A DNA stretch of 64,000 nt from JAMLHH01 sp035515235. Lineage in GTDB: Bacteria > Bacteroidota > Bacteroidia > Chitinophagales > JADIYW01. Location: assembly GCA_035515235.1 (NCBI GenBank), contig DATJBS010000040.1, forward strand, positions 1 to 64,000. Direction: 5' to 3'. The translations under genes were made by a program, and so were the position numbers. The notes beneath the pieces were generated by a model, which made no database searches, was not told the origin of the DNA, and saw nothing but the letters and a program-made list of their open reading frames with translations. Shown in pieces: positions 8,886 through 16,980 of this stretch (position 1 is the stretch's first letter; each line of letters opens with the position of its first letter).

Positions 8886-9026
8886 GTTAAGTTAAGCACT
8901 TTTTGTCATCCTGAATGTAGCCTTAGCGGAATGAAGGATCTCTATATTAAATTGATTTTTATACTTCTAGAGCCTATGTGTCAGAGATTCTTCCTTCGTC
9001 AGAATGACATTTTCTACTAACTTAAC
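8886..9026. repeat. Long imperfect palindromic intergenic element
   Basis: Three pairs of arms are nested: GTTAAGTTA (8886-8894) with TAACTTAAC (9018-9026), TGTCAT (8904-8909) with ATGACA (9004-9009), and GAAGGATCTCT (8933-8943) with AGAGATTCTTC (8983-8993, one mismatch). The words around TGTCATCCTGA and GAAGAATCTCT resemble dispersed 'GTCATTCTGA...GAAGAATCT' palindromes common between genes of many Bacteroidota; that comparison is from memory. It lies between two convergent genes, so it could also work as a bidirectional terminator or mRNA 3' stabiliser. Confidence 0.65.
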
Positions 9027-9035
9027 TAAATCGGT

Positions 9036-10673
9036 CTATAAATATCTAGCTACAATTGGTAGCCTTCTCCCAATTCCGAATGCTCTAGAAGACACTCTAA
9101 GAAGGGGCGGAGTTTGGTATCTTTTAAATTCTGCTCGATTGACTAAACTGAGAATTCTTTGTACTACACTTTCTTCAAAGCCTAATGCAATGATTTCTTG
9201 TGGACTTCTACAATTCTCAATGTATTCAAAAAGAATTTTATCCAAAATATCATAATCGGGTAGAGAGTCACTGTCTTTTTGGTCAGGTCTCAACTCTGCT
9301 GAAGGTGGTTTTGTGAGAATATTTTCTGGTATAATAATTTGATTTCTATTAATGTATTGGCACAATCCATAGACTTGAGTCTTATACAAATCTCCTATGA
9401 CACCTATTGCGCCTGCCATATCTCCATATAAAGTTCCATATCCTACAGCAGCTTCACTTTTATTAGAGGTGTTCAATAAGATGTACCCAAATTTATTGGA
9501 GAAAGCCATAAGGATGACGCCTCTAATTCTAGATTGAAGATTTTCTTCTGTAACATTAGGAGCAAGTCCTTCAAAATGAGAGGCCAATGATTGCTCAAAA
9601 GCTTGATAGGCATTTTCTATGGATACTATTTCATACTGAGAACCTAAATTTTGAACTAATTCCAAAGAATCATTAATAGAATGGTCACTTGAATATTGTG
9701 AAGGCATCAATACAGAAAATACGTTTTCTGCTCCTAAAGCTTCTGCAGCTAAAGCCACAACAAGAGCAGAGTCTACACCTCCAGAAAGTCCAACAATTGC
9801 TTTTTTAAATCCGGATTTAGTGAAATAATCTTTAATACCTAATACTAAAGCATCGTGAATCAGAGCGATTTCTTCTTGAGCGTAATTTATTTCTTCTTGA
9901 CTTTTTGAAACGTCTGACAAATCAAATGTCATGATAGATTCCTCGAAAGAAGGAAGTTGTTGTACAAGTTCTCCCTTAGAATTACATACTATAGATGCAC
10001 CATCAAAAATAATATCTGTTTGAGCGCCGACGCTGTTGCAATAAAATACAGCAGCATTATATTTCAACGCATTCATTTGTACTATTTTCTTTCTTAATGT
10101 AGTGTGACCTTGCGAGTAAGGAGAAGCCGAAAGATTAAGGATAATATCGGGATTGAATTTTGAAATTTCTTCCATCGGACTCATTAGATATAAGGGATTG
10201 GAGGAATCGATATCCCAAATATCTTCGCAGATGGTCAAAGCAATTTTATATCCTTTGAATTCTACGATTCCAAAATCTTTTGCAGATTCAAAATATCTAT
10301 ACTCATCAAAAATATCATAAGTAGGAAGCAAACATTTATTCGCAGTAAATTGAATTTTACCTTCATGGATAAATACCGCAGAGTTAAACAAGTCCTTTCC
10401 CTCTAGTTTGGGATTAAAAGTCGGAGTGCCTATGACTAAAGCAATTTTATCTTTAGAATATTCGATAATTCTATTTAAGGTTTTTAAAGATTTGTGGGTA
10501 AAATCTCTATAATCTAGAAAGTCTCTAGCAGGATAACCGCATACTGTTAGTTCTGAAAATAATACTAGGTCAGCATTCTGAAGAACAGCTTCATCTATTG
10601 CATGAATGATTTTTTGATAGTTTCCCTCGAAATCACCTACAATATAATTTTGTTGAGCAATACTTATTTTCAT
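9036..10673 (-). CDS. nadE: Glutamine-dependent NAD+ synthetase
   Basis: This two-domain cytosolic enzyme makes NAD+ from nicotinate adenine dinucleotide, ATP and glutamine. The N-terminal nitrilase-type amidase has the catalytic triad Glu41 (LFSELTVCGYP), Lys113 (NKCLLP) and Cys149 (TICED). The C-terminal synthetase has the PP-loop SGGVDS at 297-302 and the block TSNKSEAAVGYGT. I chose the ATG at 10673 (MKISIAQQ), which matches where relatives begin; the frame extends nine codons upstream to 10700. At 545 residues it is the full glutamine-hydrolysing form. It is a single gene, convergent with the kinase, with the palindromic element at its 3' end. Confidence 0.94.
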   Translation of the reverse strand: MKISIAQQNYIVGDFEGNYQKIIHAIDEAVLQNADLVLFSELTVCGYPARDFLDYRDFTHKSLKTLNRIIEYSKDKIALVIGTPTFNPKLEGKDLFNSAVFIHEGKIQFTANKCLLPTYDIFDEYRYFESAKDFGIVEFKGYKIALTICEDIWDIDSSNPLYLMSPMEEISKFNPDIILNLSASPYSQGHTTLRKKIVQMNALKYNAAVFYCNSVGAQTDIIFDGASIVCNSKGELVQQLPSFEESIMTFDLSDVSKSQEEINYAQEEIALIHDALVLGIKDYFTKSGFKKAIVGLSGGVDSALVVALAAEALGAENVFSVLMPSQYSSDHSINDSLELVQNLGSQYEIVSIENAYQAFEQSLASHFEGLAPNVTEENLQSRIRGVILMAFSNKFGYILLNTSNKSEAAVGYGTLYGDMAGAIGVIGDLYKTQVYGLCQYINRNQIIIPENILTKPPSAELRPDQKDSDSLPDYDILDKILFEYIENCRSPQEIIALGFEESVVQRILSLVNRAEFKRYQTPPLLRVSSRAFGIGRRLPIVARYL

Positions 10674-10700
10674 AAGGTTGAAGGTAAGAATTGTATGCAA

Positions 10701-11104
10701 GATTTATTTCAATGAAGTACTTAGTTCATAAAAATTTACTCAGAATACATAAGTGGTTGGAATCAGAGAATTATTATAATTCTCAATATTATATCGATTT
10801 TGAGTCTAGATAAGTACTATTTAATTCATTAATAAATTTAAAAGATATCCGAACAAGGTTTTAGAACGAGAAATGACTTCTGCAATTTTGCCTTCATTTT
10901 TGTGGAAAAGCATTTGAAATTTTTATTGATAATCAATTAGTTCAATTTAATTAAGAATTTCAAATTGAAGTAAGTCGAAGATATTTCTCGATAGGACAGT
11001 AAGAATTCAAGCCGACTGAAGTGGACTTTTCAAGGAATCAATTTAATATTTGTCTTTTGCAGTTTTACCAAATGATTAATTGTCATGATTACTCATATTT
11101 TTCT
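10701..11104. other. Non-coding gap upstream of the atp promoter
   Basis: About 400 bases separate nadE from the atp promoter. I find no open frame of credible length, no tRNA and no recognised riboswitch. The sequence is AT-rich with some mixed-composition patches, for example around 10860-10920 and 10970-11040, which could be remnants of a decayed gene or part of a leader. No function is claimed. Confidence 0.5.
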
Positions 11105-11122
11105 CTATCTCATTTGAGATAG
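11105..11122. promoter_or_regulatory. Perfect palindrome overlapping the atp -33 box (candidate operator)
   Basis: CTATCTCA, two T bases, then TGAGATAG forms a perfect 8-bp inverted repeat. It covers the TTTG at 11113-11116 that would serve as the -33 element of the atp promoter. The short spacer and the lack of a U-tract make it more like a dimeric protein-binding site than a terminator. The binding factor is unknown. Confidence 0.5.
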
Positions 11123-11145
11123 AAACTTATTAATTACTATATTTG
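11113..11145 (+). promoter_or_regulatory. Promoter of the atpBEFHAG operon
   Basis: TTTG (11113-11116) and TATATTTG (11138-11145) match the Bacteroidota -33 TTTG and -7 TAnnTTTG boxes with 21 bases between. Transcription would begin near 11152, giving a leader of roughly 28 bases before the atpB ATG at 11180. Confidence 0.65.
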
Positions 11146-11179
11146 CACAACTTTTCAAAAGAAGCGCATTTATAATAAC

Positions 11180-12316
11180 ATGTATTCGGTAACTAAAAGT
11201 ATTCTCTTAACAATCGCACTGGTCTTTGGTTCATTTCAAATGAGCTCATTGATGGCGCAAGACTCTACAGAAAATGTAGTTTCTGTAAATTCAAATATTC
11301 TTCCAGCAGAAGATTTCTATACTGAGCAAACTTCTCACGAAGGAGCACATATTGAAGCAGCTGAAGTAGATGCTAATGATCCTATCGAAGCGATTATGCA
11401 CCATATTTCCGATGCTAATGAGTTTGAAGTATTTGGAGATATAGTAGTTCCTCTACCAGTAATGATTAGAAAAGCTGATGGATCTTGGTCTACAGGTTTA
11501 TCTTCAGATTACAAATCAGAAAAAGACGGTTTGATTCTTTCTCACGGTAGAATTGTGAATGCAGATACACATACGACAGAAGGATTGTTAGATATGTCAA
11601 TCACTAAAAATGTATTTTCAATGATGTTGTCTATCCTCATTTTAATGTTGATATTCTTTTCAATGAAATCTGCATACTCCAAGACAGGAGTGAATTCTGC
11701 TCCAAAGGGAATGCAATCATTTTTAGAGCCATTAGTAACTTTCGTAGTAGAAGATATTGCTAAGCCAAATTTGGGAGCAAAATATGAGAAGTTCTTGCCT
11801 TACTTATTAAGTGCGTTCTTCTTTATTCTGATCAATAACATCATGGGACTAGTTCCACTTTTCCCTGGAAGTGCAAACTTAACTGGAAATATTGCTGTGA
11901 CATTAACTTTAGCAGTATTGACTTTCTTGGTCACAAACTTCAACGGTAGCAAGCATTATTGGACACACGTATTTGCAATGCCAGGTGTACCTAAACCATT
12001 GTTATTGCTATTAACGCCTATCGAGATTATAGGATTGCTAACAAAACCATTTGCTTTAATGATTCGTCTTTTTGCAAACATGACAGCAGGACATATCATT
12101 ATATTGAGCTTAGTAAGTTTGATTTTCATCTTAGGTGAAAACGGAAATTCATTAGGAGGAGCATTTGGTGGATCAGTTGTAGCTGTACCGTTTGTTTTAT
12201 TCATGAATGGTTTAGAACTTTTAGTATCCTTATTGCAAGCGTATATTTTCACTCTTTTATCAGCTATTTTTATTGGAATGGCAATAGAAGATCACCCACA
12301 CGAAGAAGCACATTAA
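11180..12316 (+). CDS. atpB: F1Fo ATP synthase subunit a
   Basis: This membrane stator subunit forms the proton half-channels facing the c-ring. The 378 residues include an N-terminal extension of about 130 residues starting with a signal-peptide-like stretch ending near MAQ, a pattern seen in Bacteroidota subunit a and absent in E. coli (271 residues). The hydrophobic core begins near 145. The conserved block LMIRLFANMTAGH contains the arginine essential for proton transfer, and later helices end in QAYIFTLLSAIFIGMA. It is first in the operon, 63 bases after the end of the palindrome, and followed by atpE. No atpI is upstream. Confidence 0.95.
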   Translation: MYSVTKSILLTIALVFGSFQMSSLMAQDSTENVVSVNSNILPAEDFYTEQTSHEGAHIEAAEVDANDPIEAIMHHISDANEFEVFGDIVVPLPVMIRKADGSWSTGLSSDYKSEKDGLILSHGRIVNADTHTTEGLLDMSITKNVFSMMLSILILMLIFFSMKSAYSKTGVNSAPKGMQSFLEPLVTFVVEDIAKPNLGAKYEKFLPYLLSAFFFILINNIMGLVPLFPGSANLTGNIAVTLTLAVLTFLVTNFNGSKHYWTHVFAMPGVPKPLLLLLTPIEIIGLLTKPFALMIRLFANMTAGHIIILSLVSLIFILGENGNSLGGAFGGSVVAVPFVLFMNGLELLVSLLQAYIFTLLSAIFIGMAIEDHPHEEAH

Positions 12317-12365
12317 AAATAAATTAGAAACTCAATTCAAATAATATCATTCAAACACAAAAATT

Positions 12366-12587
12366 ATGATTACAGGATTTGCAGCTTTAGGAGCAGGTTT
12401 GGCAGCGCTTGGTGCAGGAATAGGCATCGGATCAATTGGTGGTAAAGCTATGGAAGCTATCGCACGTCAACCTGAAGCATCTGGTGACATTAGAGGAGCT
12501 ATGATCGTTGCAGCAGCACTTGTTGAAGGTGCGGCTCTTGCAGCAATCGTTATCTCATTCCTTGTTGCTGGTGCTGGAGGCCAATAA
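12366..12587 (+). CDS. atpE: F1Fo ATP synthase subunit c
   Basis: This 73-residue hairpin of two membrane helices assembles into the rotating c-ring. Helix one is Gly/Ala-rich (GAGIGIGSIGG), the polar loop is ARQPEA, and helix two carries the ion-binding glutamate in LVEGAALAAIV. The Gln in helix one and the ES pair typical of sodium-type rings are missing, so proton coupling is expected. It follows atpB after a 49-base gap, and a strong hairpin with a T run lies directly downstream. That hairpin could raise c-subunit output relative to the other subunits. Confidence 0.95.
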   Translation: MITGFAALGAGLAALGAGIGIGSIGGKAMEAIARQPEASGDIRGAMIVAAALVEGAALAAIVISFLVAGAGGQ

Positions 12588-12602
12588 GCAAAAAAAATGA
12601 TT

Positions 12603-12627
12603 AAGGGGGAGCAATCCCCCTCTTTTT
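12603..12627 (+). terminator. Hairpin with T-run between atpE and atpF (attenuator or mRNA-end hairpin)
   Basis: AGGGGGA (12604-12610), loop GCAA, then TCCCCCT (12615-12621), followed by CTTTTT. The seven-pair stem with five G-C pairs, tetraloop and T-run is a typical intrinsic terminator, yet it lies inside the atp operon. Partial termination, or protection of the atpE 3' end, would yield more c subunit than b, delta, alpha and gamma. Confidence 0.7.
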
Positions 12628-12651
12628 AAGACTTTAAATTTTCAACTTTAT

Positions 12652-13158
12652 ATGTTGTTATTCGATGCTATGGAGTTAATTACTCCAAACTTAGGCTTAG
12701 TCTTTTGGACTACAATATGCTTCGTAATATTCTGGTTCTTAGTTGGTAAGTTTGCATTCAAACCTATCGTAGGAGCTATCAAGCAAAGAGAAGATTCTAT
12801 ATCTAACGCTTTAGCTAGTGCTCAAAAAGCAAAAGAAGAAATGTTGCAATTACAAGCAGACAATCAAGCTGCGGTAAAAATAGCACAACAAGAAGCATCT
12901 CAAATTTTGAAAGAAGCTAGAGAGTTGAAAGCTTCTATCGAGAATAGTGCTCAAACAAAAGCAAAAGATGATGCTACTCGTATTATTTCTGAAGCTCGCA
13001 TGGAGATTCAAAAACAAAAAGAGTCTGCTATCTTAGAAGTCAAACAAGAAGTAAGCAAAATGGCTGTTAAAATAGCTGAGAAAGTTCTTGAAAGAGAATT
13101 GTCAGCTGATAAAGACCAAAAGGCTCTTATTTCTGATTTAGTGAACAAATTAAACTAA
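12652..13158 (+). CDS. atpF: F1Fo ATP synthase subunit b
   Basis: This peripheral stalk subunit has one N-terminal membrane helix (about 14-34, GLVFWTTICFVIFWFLVG), then the conserved KFAFKPIVGAI, then a long charged helix forming the stator coiled coil up to residue 168. The start is ambiguous: the ATG at 12652 gives MLLFDAMELITP, and a second ATG at 12670 gives MELITP. Relatives with a short hydrophobic lead before the helix exist, so I kept the longer form. It lies 24 bases after the intra-operon hairpin and 10 bases before atpH. Confidence 0.92.
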   Translation: MLLFDAMELITPNLGLVFWTTICFVIFWFLVGKFAFKPIVGAIKQREDSISNALASAQKAKEEMLQLQADNQAAVKIAQQEASQILKEARELKASIENSAQTKAKDDATRIISEARMEIQKQKESAILEVKQEVSKMAVKIAEKVLERELSADKDQKALISDLVNKLN

Positions 13159-13168
13159 TCCACTTCTA

Positions 13169-13711
13169 ATGTCAGCTGAAAAATTAGCAAAGAGATATGC
13201 AAAAGCATTGTTTGACGATGCTCAAGCGAAAGGAATTCTTGAAGCTGTTAACACCGATATGTTGTTGGTGAGTAAGACTATTCAAGATTCAAGAGAATTG
13301 AATGTTTTTTTTAAAAATCCTATCATTAGATCAGCTAAGAAAATTGCTGTTTTAAAGAGGATATTTGGAGAGAAGATTTCAGCTGATTCCTTTTCTTTAA
13401 TTCTTTTGTTAATTGACAAAGGTAGAGAAGGATATATGAAAGAAGTAGCTTCTTTTTTCAATAAAACCTATAACGATTTTCACCACATCTTGGAAGTAAC
13501 GATTACTACAGCAGTGCCTTTAGATAATGTTACAGAAGCTTCAATCAAAAAAGCAATCTATTCTAAAGTAGGCGAAAAGAATTTAATCGTTAAATCTGTC
13601 GTAGATACTAAAATTCTTGGCGGATTTATTGTCGATTTAGGAAACAAAGTTTATGATGCTAGTGTGCGTAATAAACTCAGTAATATTTCAAACCAATTGA
13701 TTTACAATTAA
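13169..13711 (+). CDS. atpH: F1Fo ATP synthase subunit delta
   Basis: This subunit joins the peripheral stalk to the top of the F1 head. The 180 residues start with the family pattern AKRYAKALFDDA, followed by the helical N-terminal domain (to about 105). The C-terminal domain ends in the conserved block LGGFIVDLGNKVYDASVRNKL. Length and position between atpF and atpA are standard. It follows atpF by 10 bases and precedes atpA by 18, with no regulatory signal visible in the gaps. Confidence 0.94.
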   Translation: MSAEKLAKRYAKALFDDAQAKGILEAVNTDMLLVSKTIQDSRELNVFFKNPIIRSAKKIAVLKRIFGEKISADSFSLILLLIDKGREGYMKEVASFFNKTYNDFHHILEVTITTAVPLDNVTEASIKKAIYSKVGEKNLIVKSVVDTKILGGFIVDLGNKVYDASVRNKLSNISNQLIYN

Positions 13712-13729
13712 TAGAATAAAAATACTAAT

Positions 13730-15307
13730 ATGGTAGAGGTAAGACCTGATGAAATCTCAGCCATACTCACACAAGAGTTAGCTAATGTAGATACTGCCAC
13801 CCAACTTGAAGAAGTAGGAACAGTACTCCAAGTAGGTGACGGTATTGCGAGAGTATATGGACTCACTGAAGTAAAAGCTGGTGAGCTTGTGCAGTTCCAA
13901 AATGGACAAAAAGCAATCGCTTTAAATCTTGAAGAAGACAACGTGGGTGTTGTTTTAATGGGACCTACTGAAGAAGTTAAGGAAGGTGATATTGTAAAAA
14001 GAACTGGTCAAATTGCATCTATTAACGTAGGTGAAGGTATGCTTGGACGTGTGGTAAACACTTTAGGCGAGCCTATAGATGGCAAAGGTCCTATCACAGG
14101 AGAAACCTATGCTATGCCTTTAGAGCGTAAAGCTCCTGGGGTTATCTATAGACAACCGGTAAACGAACCACTTCAAACAGGTATCAAATCTATTGATGCA
14201 ATGATTCCAATCGGTCGTGGTCAGCGTGAGTTGATCATTGGTGACCGTCAAGTAGGTAAAACTGCTATTGCAATCGACGCTATCATTAATCAAAAAGAAT
14301 TTTACGACAAAGGAGAACCAGTTTATTGTATCTATGTAGCTTGTGGTCAAAAAGCATCTACTGTAGCAGGTATAGTAAAAACTCTTGAAGAACACGGTGC
14401 AATGGCTTATACTGTAGTAGTAAGTGCTTCTGCAGCAGATCCAGCTCCACTTCAATTCTACGCACCATTCGGTGGTTGTGCTATTGGTGAGTTCTTCCGT
14501 GATACTGGTCGTCCAGCTTTGATTGTTTATGATGATTTATCTAAACAAGCAGTAGCTTACCGTGAGGTATCTTTATTATTACGTCGTCCTCCAGGTCGTG
14601 AGGCTTATCCAGGTGACGTGTTCTATTTACACTCCCGTTTGTTAGAGCGTGCAGCTAAAGTAAACTCTAAATTAGAGATTGCTCAAGACATGAACGACTT
14701 GCCAGACTCAATCAGACACTTGGTAAAAGGTGGTGGTTCTTTAACTGCTCTACCAATTATCGAAACTCAAGCTGGTGACGTTTCTGCATATATCCCTACA
14801 AACGTAATTTCTATTACTGATGGTCAGATTTTCTTAGAAAATAACTTATTTAACGCAGGTATTCGTCCAGCAATTAACGTGGGTATCTCGGTATCTCGTG
14901 TGGGTGGTAACGCGCAGATTAAGTCTATGAAAAAAGTATCAGGTACTTTGAAATTAGACCAAGCTCAGTATCGTGAGTTAGAGGCTTTCTCTAAATTCGG
15001 TTCTGATTTGGATGCTGCAACTTCTGCAGTTCTAGAAAAAGGTAAGAGAAACGTAGAAATCTTAAAACAACCACAATTCTCTCCGATGGCAGTTGAAAAA
15101 CAAGTAGCAATTATCTACTTGGGTACAAAAGGCTTGTTGAGAAAAGTAGCTGTGAATAAAATCAAACAGTTTGAAGAAGATTTCTTGAATAGATTAGAAG
15201 CAAAATATCCAGAAGTTTTAGCAGAGTTTAAAAAAGGTGGCTTGTCAAAAGAAGCTACTGATAAAGTAGAATCTTTAGCTAAAGAAATGGAAAGCTCTTA
15301 CGCATAA
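13730..15307 (+). CDS. atpA: F1Fo ATP synthase subunit alpha
   Basis: This 525-residue nucleotide-binding (non-catalytic) subunit of F1 has the N-terminal beta-barrel at residues 25-95. The P-loop GDRQVGKTAIAID sits near 170, the Walker B segment ALIVYDDLSKQA near 270, then VSLLLRRPPGREAYPGD, and the C-terminal helical domain follows. The gene uses more CGT and GGT codons than its neighbours, as expected for a highly expressed gene. The catalytic beta subunit and epsilon are not in this window; in many Bacteroidota atpD-atpC form a separate unit. Confidence 0.97.
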   Translation: MVEVRPDEISAILTQELANVDTATQLEEVGTVLQVGDGIARVYGLTEVKAGELVQFQNGQKAIALNLEEDNVGVVLMGPTEEVKEGDIVKRTGQIASINVGEGMLGRVVNTLGEPIDGKGPITGETYAMPLERKAPGVIYRQPVNEPLQTGIKSIDAMIPIGRGQRELIIGDRQVGKTAIAIDAIINQKEFYDKGEPVYCIYVACGQKASTVAGIVKTLEEHGAMAYTVVVSASAADPAPLQFYAPFGGCAIGEFFRDTGRPALIVYDDLSKQAVAYREVSLLLRRPPGREAYPGDVFYLHSRLLERAAKVNSKLEIAQDMNDLPDSIRHLVKGGGSLTALPIIETQAGDVSAYIPTNVISITDGQIFLENNLFNAGIRPAINVGISVSRVGGNAQIKSMKKVSGTLKLDQAQYRELEAFSKFGSDLDAATSAVLEKGKRNVEILKQPQFSPMAVEKQVAIIYLGTKGLLRKVAVNKIKQFEEDFLNRLEAKYPEVLAEFKKGGLSKEATDKVESLAKEMESSYA

Positions 15308-15332
15308 TCAATAACTTTATAAGCTTTAAAAA

Positions 15333-16217
15333 GTGGGCGCAAATTTAAAAGAAGTACGATTAAGGATGGCATCGGTAAAATCTACGATGCAAATTACAAA
15401 AGCCATGAAAATGGTTTCTGCTTCAAAACTACGTCGTGCTACAGACAAGATCGTTCAAATACGTCCTTACGCAAATCAATTGAATGAAGTGTTGACTAAT
15501 ATTGTCAGCAATCTTCAAGGTAATTTGAACTTAAGTCTTGCTGAAAATCGTGAGCTTAAAAAGGTTTTGATTGTAGTAATTACTGGTGATAAGGGACTTT
15601 GTGGTGGATTTAATGCTAACGTAGTTAAATTGGCTAAAAAGCTGATCAATGAAAAGTATGCAGATCTTCATCAGAAAGGTGGTTTAGAGTTGCTTTTTGT
15701 CGGTAAAAAAGGTTTAGATGGTTTGAAATCTTTTAGTGGATACAAAAACCTGACTTTTACAAATATCTTATCAGATATGAGTTTTGATAATGTTTCTAAA
15801 GTCTCTGAACACTTGATGGCTCTTTTTCAAAATAAAGAGTACGATAGAATCGAGGTAGTGTATAATATGTTTAAAAACGCAGCAGTTCAATTTCCTACTG
15901 CAGAACAATATTTACCTATTCATACTACTCCAGCTGAAAGTGGAGCAGCATCTGCTGACTACATATTCGAACCAGGTAAAGAAGAGATACTAGAAACTTT
16001 AGTTCCTAATATTTTAAAAACTCAATTCTTCAGATTCTTGTTAGATTCTAATGCATCAGAACATGGGTCTAGAATGACAGCAATGGATAAAGCTACTGAA
16101 AATGCAAACGATTTACTCAAAGACTTGGGTGTCATGTATAACAGAGCTCGTCAAGCAGCTATTACTACTGAACTTTCTGAGATTGTCAGTGGAGCAGCAG
16201 CATTGTCAGCAGAATAA
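15333..16217 (+). CDS. atpG: F1Fo ATP synthase subunit gamma
   Basis: This 294-residue central shaft subunit couples c-ring rotation to F1. The N-terminal helix has the signature LKEVRLRMASVKSTMQITKAM. The middle Rossmann-like part includes VVITGDKGLCGGFNANV. The C-terminal helix contains ASEHGSRMTAMDKATENA and ends RQAAITTELSEIVSGA. The start codon is GTG at 15333; no ATG fits the conserved beginning. It is the last gene of this operon, followed within about 25 bases by a strong terminator. Confidence 0.95.
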   Translation: MGANLKEVRLRMASVKSTMQITKAMKMVSASKLRRATDKIVQIRPYANQLNEVLTNIVSNLQGNLNLSLAENRELKKVLIVVITGDKGLCGGFNANVVKLAKKLINEKYADLHQKGGLELLFVGKKGLDGLKSFSGYKNLTFTNILSDMSFDNVSKVSEHLMALFQNKEYDRIEVVYNMFKNAAVQFPTAEQYLPIHTTPAESGAASADYIFEPGKEEILETLVPNILKTQFFRFLLDSNASEHGSRMTAMDKATENANDLLKDLGVMYNRARQAAITTELSEIVSGAAALSAE

Positions 16218-16239
16218 TTGAACAATAACATTATAATAC

Positions 16240-16277
16240 ATTCCGAATAGTGTAAAAACTATTCGGAATTTTTGTTT
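16240..16277 (+). terminator. Terminator of the atp operon
   Basis: A perfect 11-bp stem ATTCCGAATAG / CTATTCGGAAT with an eight-base loop is followed by TTTTGTTTT. It starts 23 bases after the atpG stop and is a typical intrinsic terminator. Confidence 0.85.
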
Positions 16278-16404
16278 TATAGTCTTTTTGACTTAGTAAA
16301 CATCAATAAATTAAAGATGTATTCTAGTTTTAATGGAATCAAAGTGTCCTGTTTTATTTAAACTCTACCATAGAACTACTTAACTTCAAATCTGTTAACT
16401 TTGC

Positions 16405-16980
16405 TTGGTGAATATTCAGTCTCAAATAGAAGCCATTCTTTTTAGTGCAGACCAACCTGTATCTTTGGAAGATATTCTTACCTTTTTCTTGAAAGAGAAT
16501 GGATTGGAATATTCAAAAGAGGAGATATTGAGTCATATAAAAAACTCGATTAAGTTTTATAACGAACAAAACTTAGCCTTCAGCATTGTTCATACAGGTG
16601 GTGGATATATTTTTAAAACAAAATCAGAGCATCATTCCATCATCGCATCTTTTTTACAAAGAGATGTAGTCAAGAGATTAACACAAGCTGCTTTAGAGAC
16701 ATTGGCAGTGATAGCATATAAACAACCAGTTACCAAATCAGAAATCGAAATCATCAGAGGTGTTAATTGTGATTATACCGTCCAGAAACTGATGGAAAGA
16801 GATTTGGTAGAATTGAAAGGGAGAAGTGAGGAAGTAGGGAGACCATTGTTTTATGGAACTACTGATTACTTTCTAGATTATTTTGGAATGAATAGCTTAG
16901 TAGAGCTCCCGAAATTAAAAGAATTTATTGAAACAGAAAATCAAATAGGTGAAAAGGAAAACATCATCCAACAAGACTGA
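16405..16980 (+). CDS. scpB: Segregation and condensation protein B
   Basis: This kleisin-associated winged-helix protein works with ScpA and SMC in chromosome condensation. The 191 residues hold two winged-helix domains. The conserved block LTQAALETLAVIAYKQPVTKSEIE, shown here in part, is followed by EIIRGVNCDYTVQKLMERDL and GRPLFYGTTDYFLDYFG. The start is non-ATG: TTG at 16405 or GTG at 16408, both just before NIQSQIEAILF, which is where family members begin. A TAACTTTG match to the -7 consensus at 16396-16403 is so close that the transcript may be nearly leaderless. The 3' end overlaps the pseudouridine synthase gene by 32 bases. ScpA is not in the window. Confidence 0.93.
   Translation: MVNIQSQIEAILFSADQPVSLEDILTFFLKENGLEYSKEEILSHIKNSIKFYNEQNLAFSIVHTGGGYIFKTKSEHHSIIASFLQRDVVKRLTQAALETLAVIAYKQPVTKSEIEIIRGVNCDYTVQKLMERDLVELKGRSEEVGRPLFYGTTDYFLDYFGMNSLVELPKLKEFIETENQIGEKENIIQQD

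Noticed and set aside
13708..14455. Minus-strand frames of 77 and 111 codons opposite atpA
   Set aside because: They mirror a strongly conserved coding sequence and have no protein-like composition.
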